Shown here: positions 8,716-20,365 of the stretch, one piece after another
Layout of the letters: each line of letters begins with the position of its first letter
How positions within the stretch are numbered: the first letter of the stretch is position 1
From: Trichaptum fuscoviolaceum
Lineage: Eukaryota > Basidiomycota > Agaricomycetes > Hymenochaetales > Trichaptaceae
Direction of reading: 5' to 3'
Assembly: GCA_910574455.1 (NCBI GenBank)
Contig: CAJSYZ010000007.1
Location: forward strand, 3,169,773 to 3,233,772
Length of the DNA stretch: 64,000 bases
The notes under the pieces: generated by a model
Seen by the model: only the letters and a program-made list of their open reading frames with translations
Told to the model about the DNA's origin: nothing
Databases searched by the model: none
Program-made: the position numbers and the translations under genes

Positions 8716-10689
8716 ATGAGTGAAGATCATAAAAACATCATCAGTAGTGTTAATGAAAAAGCAAAGGAACGACAACCGGTGCTTCCGAAAGAGGTAAAAG
8801 CTGTAAAGCCGTACAGTATCTATACCAAGAGGGAGAGATGGATTATCGTAAGCATGGCGGGCATTGCTGCAACGTACAGGTGGTCTATTATACCTTAGCA
8901 TACTGATAACAGACTGTTGACTACATTCCAGTCCCCTGACAGCGAATATCTACTTCCCCGCCATACCTACCATCGCGGACGCCTTCCATACTTCCATAGA
9001 GAATATAAATTTGACTGTCACTGTATACATGGTTGGCCAGGCGGTCGGTGCGTTGGCTTCCCTAAACCCTAATGCCAAGAGCTAATTCCTCCATCTAGCA
9101 CCGTCGCTATGGGGTGTAGTATCTGATCGCAAGGGACGTAGGATATCGTTTCTACTGTGCCTAATGCTACTGCTCGTATCATGCGTCGGGCTGGCTCTGA
9201 CGCCGACGTCAGCCTACTGGCTCCTAGTCATTTTAAGATTTGTGCAAGCTGCAGGGTCGGCGAGCACAGTAGCACTCTGTGAGCAGTTTATAACACATTC
9301 GCAATTCACCCAATAGGGCTTTACTCAAATTTCAACACCTAGCGTCCGGTGTCATCGCCGATATCATTCCTTCTTCCGAGCGAGGTGGATTTGTGGGTAT
9401 CATAAATGTCGGACCCATGGTACGACGATGAATAACTATCATAGTTTATAAACGGAGTCTGATTATCTATTTTTAGATCGGTCCATGCATTGGACCAGTC
9501 TTCGGTGGTATTTTGGCCGATAAATTAGGTTGGAGGTCAGTCTGAAACACCCAGATAGAAAATCTTCCAAATCTACTGACCGAACGGCCATCAGGTCAAT
9601 ATTTTGGTTTATGGCCATAGCGACCGGAATCTGCTTCATTGTCCTGCTGCTGTAAGACTCTGCATTCTGGTGCAGGATACAATTACGATCACTAATCGCT
9701 ATTAGGTTATTTCCTGAGACCCTCCGGTCTCTCGTAGGAGATGGTTCGATCCCTGCATCGAAATGGAACCGAGCATTGATTCCTGTAATCGGTCGCCAGT
9801 CTGTTGTCGCTAACTCAGAGAGACCACCTGCAAAGCCCATACCGAATCCCTTCAGGTTGCTGACATACCCAGATCTCCTGATTGTCCTTTCCAATAGCGG
9901 CATAATCGTCGCTTCGTATTATGCCGTTAACGCTACTATTTCCTCCTTCTTCGCGGTGAACTACCCTTTCTTGACAGAACTTGAGATTGGCTTGTGCTTC
10001 CTCAGTATTGGGGCCGGTGGCGTTGCAGGGACAATTTCTGGCGGAAAACTGTTGGACTGGCAGTATCAGTACTATAAGCGAAAGCACGAGCTTAAGCTGC
10101 GGGAAAAGTCTGAAAACATAGACGATGCAGCTAGTGGAGGAGAGAATTCCATTCTTGTGGAAAGCTCGGACGATTTCCCCATCGAAAGGGCTCGTTTGGT
10201 CTCGCAGCAAGTCCTGGTCTTGATATTTGGGGCAACTGTCATTGGCTATGGATGGGCTATCCAGACGAAAACAAGTATAGCTGTTCCCCTCGTTCTTCAG
10301 TTCATCAGTGAGTACGATAGGATCACCTTGTATTCGATCTAAAACGCATACAGTCGGATATGGTATGATCGTCGTCACGAATAATGCATCGACTCTAATC
10401 ATCGACCTCTTTCCCGACCAAGGTTCTTCGGTGGCGGCGGCAGTAAGCCTTGAATCTTTTTGCATTGAAGAGAATAAGCTTTTAAGTGCATTGACAGCAT
10501 AACCTTATCCGCGCCTCAATGGGTGCTGTGCTAGTCTCCGTGATCGACCTCATTTCAAATGCAATTAAACCGGGCTGGACTTACACCATTTTCGGCCTTG
10601 CTTGCATCTTGACGTGGCCGCTAATACTCCTCGAGATCAACATGGGACCGAAGTGGAAGAAGAGAAGGGCAAACCAAGCAGGACTTTAG
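8716..10689 (+). CDS. MFS multidrug/H+ antiporter (DHA1, QDR-like)
   Basis: Twelve-helix major facilitator of the plasma membrane, likely exporting drugs or metabolites in exchange for protons. Exon 1 starts MSEDHKNIIS, a charged cytosolic tail. Then come ANIYFPAIPTIADAF and LTVTVYMVGQAV in helices 1-2, and APSLWGVVSDRKGRR, the family's motif A, between helices 2 and 3. RFVQAAGSA is in helix 4 and IGPCIGPVFGG in helix 5, the motif C of antiporters. A long charged central loop carries KRKHELKLREKSENIDDA. The C-terminus is INMGPKWKKRR, ending at TAG 10687-10689. About seven introns, roughly 500 residues. No break was seen. The N-terminal PxxD and motif C together favour the fungal QDR/DTR branch, but the substrate is unknown. 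Confidence 0.88.
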
Positions 10690-11064
10690 AATGATCCTAC
10701 AGCAGCCCGCGGAACAGAAAATGGCGAGGTTCTTGAGCTATATATTGGAATGAAGCATCCGCTTGCGTGAGGCACGTCTAGTATCATGACTTCCATTTAC
10801 TCCAACAGCAGCATGTAGGCTCTTCTTTCATAGGAATCCGGATGGGCCGAGACGTGACCTCGGACCAGTGACGACAAAATTTATGGATGATGATTCGTCG
10901 TCCTCATGTATAATGTCGATTACTTATATCTCAAGCACTGTGTAATCCCTGTGAATGCAATGTTGCTGTAACGTTTTGTTAAAACTTCGAATGATTTACC
11001 CCGCTAATTTCCAAAACGAGCATAATGATCGGCGGCTTAGTATAGTATACTATCACTGCAGCCC

Positions 11065-11073
11065 TGAGTGGCA
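11065..11073. repeat. 9 bp target site duplication, left
   Basis: TGAGTGGCA abuts the left end of the small TIR element and is repeated exactly at 11239-11247. Confidence 0.75.
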
Positions 11074-11238
11074 CAGTCTCCTACCCAAACCCTCCCACGG
11101 TTCGGAAGAGGCCGAGGCCTCAGGGTCATTGTAAAGTTGAGGGGGACCCTTTTCCTCCCGTTAGAGGGTCCAGCAAACTTTTCACGGACCCTGAGGCTTT
11201 AGCCAATCCGCCCGTGGGAGGGTCTGAGGAGGAGACTG
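11074..11238. mobile_element. MITE-like hairpin element (165 bp)
   Basis: Ends are CAGTCTCCT and AGGAGACTG. The imperfect inverted repeat extends about 27 bp, including ACCCTCCCACGG and its complement. A second inner pair (GCCTCAGGGTC and GGACCCTGAGGC) lets most of the element fold into one hairpin. It carries no ORF. The flanking 9 bp repeat is exact. The class is unsettled: CAG ends recall hAT, but hAT usually makes 8 bp duplications. It lies 128 bp upstream of the BCKDH E1 alpha ATG. Confidence 0.8.
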
Positions 11239-11247
11239 TGAGTGGCA
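11239..11247. repeat. 9 bp target site duplication, right
   Basis: TGAGTGGCA, identical to 11065-11073. Confidence 0.75.
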
Positions 11248-11365
11248 CAGCCCAGCCTGAGTGAGCTTGGACTACAGTCACGTGCCAGTGCTCGAGATCC
11301 ACGATTCTTGCTCCGGCCGTCCTCTCTCTTCAAGTTGCTCTCGACCTTCACCCTTTGCTCCCTTC

Positions 11366-13278
11366 ATGATGTTGGCAAAGAACAGGATCTTCGCGAGGCC
11401 ACTGACGAAATGTCTGAGATTGCGACGTCTTGCAACAGCAGCGCCTCATCACCCCAGTACGCACCATGGGAACCTTCCGAGTTCGCACTCTGCCATCACG
11501 TCGAGGCTGCATTTCTTTAACTCGGTAATGGGAGAGGATAGACAAATTCCAACGTATAGAGTTCTAGGGAGGGATGGGAAGCCTTTGGATGGCGCGGAAC
11601 TGCCTGAGGTGAATTAAGCCGTTCGTCTGAGAAAGTAGACAGCTTGACGTTCCAATGTTCTCAGGTAGACAAAGAGTTCTGCCTAAAATTGTTTGTGAAA
11701 GAAATTTCGCTCAACTCATACGTGACTAATGAAGCCCTATTAGATATGAGACAATGTCTACACTTCCGGTGATGGACAACATACTGTACAATGTGCAGCG
11801 GCAGGGCAAAATCTCATTCTATGTGCGTACCCTCGGATCTTCGTATATCTCAACGTTGACCGTCATAACAGATGACGTCGGTGGGTAAATACCTTTTCTA
11901 TATCTAGAACTCTGATCGAAAGTGCAATCTCTCTCAAGCACGGGGAGGAAGCCAGCATCGTTGGTTCTGCTGCGGCTCTAGCTTCGGACGACGAGTAAGA
12001 TTTATGCCCGTTTCATGGTTCAGTTTAGCTAACGGACCAACAGGGTTCTTGGTCAATACCGTGAAGTAGGGGTACTTCTATGGCGAGGGCTTACTCTGGA
12101 AGAGTACATTGCCCAGTGCTTCGGTAATGAGGAGGACAGGGCGACTAAAGGGCGTCAGATGCCTGTGGTAAGTAGTGTTGTTACTGTCATCTTTGTGAAT
12201 ATGATAACTGATTGAACCCACAGCATATCGGTTCCCCGGAATATCATTTCCATACTATATCATCTCCTCTGGCGACTCAAATCCCGCAAGCCGCGGGTGT
12301 CGGATATGCCTTAAAGCGCGATCCGGAGCGGAGAGGTAAAAACTGTGCCGTAGTATATTTCGGAGAAGGTTTGGAGTCTATTAACCACACGACCTTTTGC
12401 TGAATATGAGATTGTTTATCCATTAGGCGCTGCCTCGGAGGGAGATTTTCACGCAGGCATGCTACTTGCCTCGACCATCCCTTCTCCGACCTTATTTTTC
12501 GCGCGAAACAACGGCTTTGCAATTTCGACACCCTCCAACGAGCAATACCACGGAGATGGTATTGCATCCAGAGGACCGGGTTATGGCATTGACACAATTC
12601 GGGTTGATGGGAATGATGTTCTTGCTGTGCTTAGTGCCACACGGGAAGCAAGAAGACGTTGCGTTGAAAACGGAAGAGGTGTTCTCGTCGAGGCGATGAC
12701 TTACCGGTAAGTTACGTATCTAGGTCTTGGCATCTGAACCTTACTTCTGTATTGACTTGGTGCGGCTCCGCTAATAAAGCGTGGGGCATCATTCGACATC
12801 AGACGATTCCTTCGCATACCGGCCCCGTTCAGAAGTGGAAGAACGGATCAAAGTCGACAATCCGATGTCTCGGTTCAAGTTGTTCCTTGAGGATCGCAAA
12901 TGGTGGTCGTCAGAGCAGGAAGAGGACATGAAAATGCGCATCAAGAAGTCGGTCCTGCAAGCCTTCAAACGCGGAGAGAGCAAGAAACGTCATGAACTGA
13001 AGGAACTTTTCACAGATGTTTATGGTGGACCAGAGCCATGGAATATTGTGCGTATCTACTCCTCTGGTGTCTTCAGTGTAATTTCTGATCTCGGCAACTG
13101 GCGCCCTCGGCAAATGCCTATACCCCATTATCACATTTCGATCACACATGACCAGACCGAACAAAGAGAGGAACTTGTAGCGTTGCTAAGGAAGTATGGA
13201 GATGCGTGGGAGCCTTGGAAGAAGGAATTGCAGAAGTTCAAAGGAGGCGGAGAAGAGCTGACGAAAAGCAAGGGCTGA
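11366..13278 (+). CDS. Branched-chain 2-oxoacid dehydrogenase E1 alpha subunit
   Basis: Alpha subunit of the thiamine-diphosphate decarboxylase in the mitochondrial BCKDH complex, which commits leucine, isoleucine and valine oxo-acids to breakdown. The N-terminus, [22 protein letters not shown], is basic and amphipathic as in a mitochondrial transit peptide. It is followed by [18 protein letters not shown], the usual start of the mature protein. Later exons give [40 protein letters not shown], then GEG joined over an intron to [10 protein letters not shown] with ARNNGFAIS (thiamine-binding motif). Then [13 protein letters not shown] (regulatory phosphorylation-loop region) and the C-terminus ending in KSKG. 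The two adjacent ATGs at 11366 and 11369 are equivalent choices; an earlier ATG at 11261 would spoil the transit peptide. Length ~440 residues is normal. Confidence 0.92.
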
Positions 13279-14085
13279 AGTACTTCCGAGTCGGGACCAA
13301 TCTAATAAACTCGCATGTAACACCACTGACGAACGTTTGCAATTCAGACAAGCATTTATAAAGATTCTTGGGTTATCGGGAGACCATGTCGAATAGTCTC
13401 GACAGCCGGACGGAAGATACTAACGGGATGACCATGGCCTGTGGATTGAGGTGGCTAATTAAGAACGCGTCGCTCTTAACGACACGGTGTCATGCGTCGT
13501 CACGCAACGCCAATGATAAGTCGCGCTCGGACGCTTTTCCTGCACTCTCTCGTTCGCTCACCGTTCGATAGTTAAAGCAAGTCCATCATCACTTATCAAA
13601 TCTTATTCAATCTGTGAAGGTTGAGCAAGGGGTAATTTCGAGCAATGATTGAGTAACATACGATCGGCGCGGTTGTTGGGGGATTGCGGATGATTTGCCA
13701 GACTATTATGCCGTGCTATTAGTATGGGTGGGAATTCTGGTTCGTTGGTCGAGAGAGGAGTCCAATATGAACTGATCCGCTTTTCTGCTTTTCGTAGAGT
13801 TGGTGAAGACGAGTCCAAGTATCTGGGTCAATTATATTGACCCGAAGGCTGCGTCATTTTTTACGGACGCTTGTATACTCGCTTTCGGACTCGAGAGCAA
13901 GGGACGTTTCGAGTCAATATAGAGAAGAGAGCTTCCGTCGCGACTGCTTTCGTCCGCCTCAGCCGACTCAAGACCTTGTCTTTTCTTTCACTTCCTTCCT
14001 GTTTCTCGTTCTTTCCTTTGTTCTTCAATCTCTTTTCTTCCTTTTGTTTCCTTTTGTTTTTACTTTTGCCAGGAGTTTCGTGGTC
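13279..14085. other. Intergenic; no recognisable gene
   Basis: Contains the 3' region of the E1 alpha gene and a pyrimidine-rich leader (13960-14070) before the next gene. The upstream frame from 13837 is open through this leader but reads a low-complexity Phe/Leu/Ser stretch that I take to be 5' UTR. Confidence 0.5.
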
Positions 14086-15868
14086 ATGCATCCCGCGGCT
14101 GCGCTGCTTATACTGCTGGCCCTCACGCAGGCCGTATTCTGCTCTTTCTTTGCTGTCAATTTCTCGCAGGTACGACAATGTGGATCATTTCAAGTAAACT
14201 TCACTGGTGTCCCGGGAACGGCCCCGCCTGCCCTTCCATTAACTCTCACCGTTGTGCCCTTCAGCTCCAATCCGATCTTGATACCCATTCCGATCGGCAC
14301 ATGGGATAACACCACGTTCAAAGGTGCAGCGGAGATCTCGTTCTTGCCCTTCTATGGCGGAAAACAATTTGTCGCCTCTTTGGATGACGCGAATGGGCAG
14401 GGAATGGGCTTGGTATCAGATGTGATTGGGGTGCAACCGTCTTCGGATTCCTCTTGTCTTCCCATGAAACAAGGCAATAACAATCATGGAGGGAGCAACA
14501 AGGAAGCAAAGACGGATTTCTATGATCTGAAGGGCAATTTCGCGCAATGCTCTCCGTTCAACGTAACTTTTGATCAGGCGCAAGTTGCACGAGCACCGTC
14601 GATCAGAGCTTTCCTTCCTCGGAGCTTCTCATTTCCTGTCAACAAGACAACGGACCCTTCAACTCCTGGAAATCAAGAATATATGCTGGACATCTTTCAT
14701 GGTACCCAAGCAGTTTTACTGATGGACGATGACGCAGGCCATCAAGAGACGAGTGGATTGTTTACTACGGGAGGAGATATTGCCAGCTCTACGAAGTGCT
14801 TTCCGTTCTTAGTTCCTAATCAAACTGCACAGGTTGGCGCCGCAGATACGTCGGCTCAGCATGTGACAGTGTCGAAGTGAGTGCAGCATATTCACTGTAA
14901 TATATCTATTTGTCTCAATGTCAATGTACAGAGATGCGAAGATAATCGTGGCAGTCTCGTGCGTCGCAGTTGTGATCGTAGTGGCTATCGTTATGGCCAT
15001 GATAATTCAACGCAAGCGTATTCATAGCAGGCAACTAAGGAGTCCATATTCATCAACCAAATCGTTCATCTTTACGGAAGATGTAGACATGGGAAGCACA
15101 TTCATAGGGCGGATACGAGGGCACCTTTCTCAATTCTTGGGCTCAAACCACTCGGCGTCCGGGGAAAAGAGAAGCAATAGAATGTATTTTGATGACGAAA
15201 AAGGTGAAATGCCGTTTTCCTACGAGGGATCTTATGGTATTCCAACGTCACCGAGAGGCAGTCTTGCGGCGCCTCCATCATCACGTCCAGTCTCGGACGT
15301 TAAATCACCAGGTCCGTCCTGGATTGATGTCGAGCGTATGCTCGACGAGAGCTACTACCGGAAAGCTAGCCAATTGCTTGACACATTTAAAACCTCCCCA
15401 TCGAATGATTCTATCGTCATTGAAAGAGAGAGTCGAGTGCCTGCGCCACCTTTTCCTTTGCCAATCATTGACCCGCCCCCTGCGGCTCGTACTCGCGACT
15501 CTGCCCCCGACGCGCCTCTACCAGCAATCCCACGATCCCCAAGCTCAGACTATCGGTATAGGTCCAGTAGCGCAACTGACTCCTTTATCCCGTCGGAGCG
15601 ACGCCAAACGCAACGCGACTCTGGAAGCAGCTTCGGGAACTTAATCGCGCGAGTCATGAGCATGAGTGGCTCGTCAGAAAGTTCCTTCGGCAACGACTTA
15701 TCCGACAGGGAATACACGCATACACAGTCGTTCGCATCGTCGCTACGGTCATCTCAATTCGCCTTCCCTTTAGCCAGAGTTCCGGGCGAGCGGTTGAATG
15801 CCGCACGGGTTTCGCCCTTCCCAACCACCCCTATAGGCTCTCGCCGCACTTCACGGACTTCCCGTTGA
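14086..15868 (+). CDS. Secreted-type single-pass membrane protein, unknown role
   Basis: Two exons, 14086-14876 and 14932-15868, about 575 residues. The chosen start, MHPAAALLILLALTQAVFC, is a clear signal peptide. An earlier in-frame ATG exists but lies in a pyrimidine-rich leader. The outer part (residues ~25-265) has NFSQVRQCGSFQVNFTG, paired cysteines and several N-glycosylation sites (NFT, NTT, NVT, NKT, NQT). After the intron, IIVAVSCVAVVIVVAIVMAM is one membrane helix, followed by the basic stop-transfer QRKRIHSR. The cytosolic tail is Ser/Pro-rich and includes PSWIDVERMLDESYYRKASQ. This layout is common to a poorly characterised family in mushrooms, possibly a surface sensor. No enzyme motif seen. 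Confidence 0.8.
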
Positions 15869-16410
15869 CCGAGACCAGACACTTTCGTTTTGATATAACT
15901 ATTATTCACATTCGGGCCTTCCTTTCTTCACGTTTCCTTGATCCGTCTACATGTATAGTCACGCCACTTCGATTGACTTGAAGCTTTCCCTTTCATTTTA
16001 TACCCAACTATCGTGCTAAAACCCAGAGGAACAAACGTCAGCATATGTAATTTTAACTCCTTTTTATCATTAAATGTCAGTATACGTTTTGTAGCCTTCC
16101 CTTAAGTAACAAGGAAATATCCTTTCGTTACATACATACATGTCCACACATAAGACGTGCGGTCTAGGTTGATTTTTGACGGTTTGCCCTGAAGTTCAAC
16201 CAGAAATTGAGAAGCTCACTCTATTGGGCGATGGCTCATCGCTCGCCATTCCTTCCGGAAACATTGTGGATAATGCTAACGAATAAGGGCATCTAAGAAA
16301 TTCGGCACATCACCATGCCAGTCTCGGTGTCGTATTCAAAGCGTTAATGTTATACGGGGCGGCGTACAGATATACATAGATACATGGTAGTAAAGGTGGC
16401 AATAGTTCGT
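15869..16410. other. Convergent 3' regions, no gene
   Basis: T-rich and AT-rich sequence between two genes that end towards each other. Nothing else supported. Confidence 0.5.
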
Positions 16411-17628
16411 TCAGGCAACGACAATGGGCTGTGCAATGGTAGTCTGGGAGCTAAGGTGTGCGCTCTTCTGTGCCTCCTCCAAGGCGGCTAGCCGCTTCTT
16501 CTCCTCTTCGAGCATTTTCTGCTGCCGCGCAACCCGTGCAGGAACGATGCGGCGCCTCTCCGTCGTCGGTTTGAAGTGCAGACGCTCTACACCAAGTTCC
16601 CTAAGTGTCTTGCGCTCGACGATGGAATACTCCGCCGGGTCCGCGCGGTTAAAATTGAACGGCGCGCGCAGGGAGACAGGTGGGTTCGTGATGACTCGAA
16701 CTGAGCGCAAATGGTTCTTGGACGCGCTGTGCAGCATTAGAGGGTGCAGAAGTACGACGTCACCTGGCTCGCCTGTCATCTCGACGAAGTGCGAGCATTT
16801 CTTGATCTCATCAAGATGGGACCAGTAGTTCGGATGGTCCTTGTGGTCGTCATATGTAGAAGTCGATGGCGTGAAGGAGTAACCAGTGGGTAGGACTCCT
16901 TCTGGATGGTCTGCAAGGTAGCGTGCGATCATTCCTACGCCATCGGGTGCAATGTACGTCCCACCACCTCTCGGTACGATCTTGGTGAAAATGGGAATGA
17001 CAAGGAGGGCTTGCTCGGGTGAGTCAAGGTAGTGGACCTAGGATCAAAGATAGTATGCCAGACCTGAGGCAAAATGAAAACAAGATACACACGAAGAAGT
17101 CGCCATCTACATGCCAGTTATCTAGGTCCTGAGGTGCAATTGTCAAGTCTTCATCCTCTGGCTTTCCAAGGTTAACTATGAAGGCATCGGTCCAATAACC
17201 ACTTTCTGGATCAATTCGTTCCTCGCCACCGAGCAGGTCTTTCATCGCTGCCCACGCCTAGATAGTCAAAGAATCAATGGAAAGTCTCCTCTTCCATCAA
17301 CACATTATTCATACTTTGGGCGAGAACGTCGGGACCGGCTCGCGCTTGTGCATGGGCATATGCACTTTCGCGCCTTCATGTACCCAAGTACTCTTGTCGT
17401 TTGGATCCATACCAAGTCGAACCCAGAGGTCCTTCATCCATTCATCGGCCTTTTCCTTGCTGAATGCATTTTTGATAACGACATAGCCATTCTCCATGAA
17501 GAAATCAACGTCATCCTCTGTAGGTAAGAAGTATGTCCGACCACGTTAAGTGGAAAACACATGTGAGTGAAGAAATCTATGGAATGCGAGGACGTACGAG
17601 ATAGCTGCTCGTATTGTTTTGAAACCAT
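16411..17628 (-). CDS. Phytanoyl-CoA dioxygenase-like Fe(II)/2-oxoglutarate oxygenase
   Basis: Four exons. Exon 1 is only 31 nt (17598-17628), giving MVSKQYEQLS. It joins to DDVDFFMENGYVVIKNAF, the typical family start. Later exons hold EDLTIAPQDLDNWHVDGDFF, where HVD is the HxD iron-binding pair. Next is YLDSPEQALLVIPIFTKI. The distal part is VVLLHPLMLHSASKNHLRSV, with the second iron-binding histidine and the arginine expected to bind 2-oxoglutarate. The C-terminus is a charged helix (ARQQKMLEEEKKRLAALEEA) ending at 16411. Members hydroxylate diverse small molecules; substrate is not predictable. A 2OG oxygenase role is well supported, true phytanoyl-CoA activity is not. Confidence 0.87.
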
Positions 17629-17639
17629 AATGTCCACCG

Positions 17640-18430
17640 TTGGTCAACTAACAACTCCGAGAGAGCGAACGAGGGGCGTGTCCTATGATTCTGACCCCGC
17701 ATTGCATCTATTTTAGAGCGGTAAAAGCTCGGCTCCTGCTGCCGGCACGGATTTCCGCGCTCCCCCGTGGTGTTGAAGTAAAGCTCCCGCAAGAAAAGAT
17801 AGCCATCCGCTCAATGGTGTACGAGTACGGACAAGTTTACCAGTGGTGATTTTTCAGCAAATCCATAGATAAAGGGGTGTTGAAGCAATGTTGACCAAGA
17901 ATACGAACTGCTAGGCGGCGATATCTGCGGCTTCAGATATTAGGCCACAGAATTTGAGTGCTCAAGCAGCAGGTACTAGCTCCAAAATAGAGCGCATAAA
18001 GGTATTGCAGAGAAACGAATGAGCTAGATGCAGTCCCAAGAAGTGGGTTTAAGACGGTTCCCTAGATATTGAATGCCTGACTAATGAGTTTCAAGGCCAT
18101 ATGACCACATATCCATAGTTCATTGGGCTGCAGCAAGTCAAGTGACAGAACGTGTCCCAAGAAGGGCATAAGTGCCAAAGGATAACCTTCAAGGACGGCA
18201 TGCAGCGTAGCAGTCTTTGTTGTGACTTGCCTGATAGTAATGAGTAGATTTGAGTCGACAGAGAGGATAGAAGTACAAGGGTTACTTTCTAGTTGAAAAC
18301 AGCGGTGCATGAAACTAAGATGTAGCGTTAGTTTTAAAATAGATAACCCATTTGATGATATGCGCTTACACGGATCATAAAAGATGTAAGGTAAACGGTG
18401 TTTTACTTGTCGAAAAGGTGAGGTAGGTCA
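17640..18430. other. Gene-free or partial-gene stretch
   Basis: One minus-strand open stretch (18062-18310) includes TTKTATLHAVLEGYPLAL and KLISQAF and looks protein-like, but I recognise no family and find no convincing start or partner exons. It could be an exon of an unmodelled gene or a remnant. Confidence 0.3.
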
Positions 18431-18432
18431 AG

Positions 18433-18895
18433 TTATTGCGGGGGTTGTGTGCGAGGAGTATCGTCAAAAGGGTCACCGAACTCTATAAGTTGACATCGAT
18501 TTATATTCACAAATTGCAAGAAAATGGTTGTATCAATCCTCGCGCTGTCTTTGAGGCTTACCTGCTTTGAGTCGGTCCATGAATTCGCAATCCACAAACT
18601 CATCTTTCCTTCCATCGCGCCCCAAATCAGCAATAGATCCCCCATACCTCTTACTTCCGCCATCGTCCCTCTTCCGCGTCTTAGAGTCTCTATTATGCGA
18701 AGGCCCTGAGAGGAGGCGTCGTTTTGTGAGACTTGGGCTAGGCAGTTGTCCGCCTCCTTGTGAGCTGCTGGGGGTCACGAGCGTAATTGATCCAGACCCT
18801 TGCTGATCCAGTGCCATATCATTGTCCTCTGGAGGTGGTGAGCCAGATGACGGAGTTGATGGTGAAGGCGATACAGGCTCGGGTGGGGAATTCAT
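18433..18895 (-). CDS. Small Ser/Pro-rich protein, unknown
   Basis: Two exons. Exon 1 starts MNSPPEPVSPSPSTPSSG, a disordered region, then a basic KRRLLSGPSHNRDSKTRKRD that could act as a nuclear signal, then FVDCEFMDRLKA. An intron with GTAAGC and TATAG ends joins to EFGDPFDDTPRTQPPQ and a stop. The joined FMDRLKAEFGDPFDD is helical and likely the conserved part. About 125 residues. No known domain recognised. Nuclear location is a guess from the basic stretch. Confidence 0.6.
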
Positions 18896-19162
18896 GCTGA
18901 GATACTGTGTTTGTGTAAAGGATGAGCGGAGAACTGGAGTCAAGCAGCCAGTCCTCACGTTTTGAACTTGCAGTGGTTACGTCATCCGAACTTGAACGAC
19001 GGAATATTTGCCGCTCCAATTCGTCAGTGCTTCACTTCACTGAAAACCCTGTCTTCAGCAGTCGAACCCGTTTATATTCATGGATATTAGAAACTCGTAG
19101 TATTATCGTCATCCTTATTTCCCTACCTCCAACATAACTATCTTCTTCTTCAACGAAAGATC

Positions 19163-20365
19163 ATGTCAACAGCCTCACGCGCGCTTTCAACGGCAGCGCG
19201 CATGCGCATCCTTGCGCTGCCGTTAACATCTGGCTCTGCCTCGAGCGGAAAGTATACGTACTATCACTTCCAGATGCCCCCGCGCGATCCGGGGAAAGAG
19301 GGCTCACGTCCAAGCTTGCTGAAGAGGGCGACAGGCAAGGCAGCAGAGTTGTGGGCCGGGTTTGGGAAGGCGCCTGAGGGGAATTGGAAGGTGAGCTTCA
19401 TTTTCTTCTAATCTACCCATCCTTCTCCCATCCTGAATTCGTAGCGCGTAGTTGCGTATGTAAAACGCTATTGTTGATACCGCGTTGGTTACAGAACCGG
19501 ACATTCAAATACGGCGAAAAAATCATGGACCGGATCGATTTCGAAGAACTCTCTCTCAAGTCCTTGGATCCCTCTTTAGGTCCTAAGCCTCACCGGATAG
19601 ACAAACCGGAGCTCACAATCGAAGAGACAAGGCAGCTGCATATATCCGTATGTGTATAGTCTACTCTGAATTTCCGGAGACACGTTGACATTCTTTGCGT
19701 GCTATGAATTAGATACCTTTAATCCATCCAACATTCTTCGGTCATGCTATATCACCACTACAACATCTACAGACGATGCTGCAAAAGCGTGGCCCGGTAC
19801 ATCGAAAGGGCTTCCTTTTCTGGATGCTCATCTCACCGTTGACCGCTCCGTTCATGCTTATACGTGAGCTAACTCCTCTTTTCCTTGCTAGTTCCTTGCT
19901 AAACGTACTGTTCCCAACAGCCATAATACCCAATCTTCCGTTTTTCTTCTGTGTTTGGAGATCATACCACCACTATAGAGGTATGGAACTTCTTGTTCGA
20001 GTATTGTGTGCGCTAAGCGTTATTCTTCTTTAGCTTATAAAGCAGCCACATACGTAGATGCTCTTTTAGAGGAAGGCGCAATTGAGCCCGAAGCAAGTGA
20101 AGAGCTGGACAACATTTACAAATCTCTCCCGCCTACGTCCTCTTCGTCCACTTCCTCCGCAGATTCAAACACAGTTTTGGAAAGCAGCACGGAAGAGAGC
20201 CATCAAACTCCAAAGAGCGAAAAGTCGGCTTCTAAAGACATCATTCTGAGCAAAGAAGCAATATCGAAGATCGTTGCGGAATTCCATCTTCCTGCTCATG
20301 CGGAGGCGGATTTGCTACGTGCTCTTGAACAGACGGAGCAACGATTGAAGAGCGGAGAGTCGTGA
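19163..20365 (+). CDS. Mitochondrial K+/H+ exchange-related protein
   Basis: Several exons. The start MSTASRALSTAARMRILALP is a mitochondrial-type presequence. Then KYTYYHFQMPP, LLKRATGKAAELWAGFGKAP and FKYGEKIMDRIDFEELSLKS in the next exon. Two hydrophobic segments follow, around FLFWMLISPLTAPFMLI and IIPNLPFFFCVWRSY, then a Ser-rich disordered stretch and a charged helix ending RLKSGES. The order and motifs fit the fungal Mit_KHE1 family (yeast YDL183C type), inner-membrane proteins linked to K+/H+ exchange and mitochondrial volume. The exchange role is inferred from yeast work on the family, not shown here. Confidence 0.82.

Noticed and set aside
13837..14085. Extended N-terminus for the single-pass membrane protein
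   Set aside because: It would bury the signal peptide behind ~80 residues encoded by a pyrimidine-rich leader.
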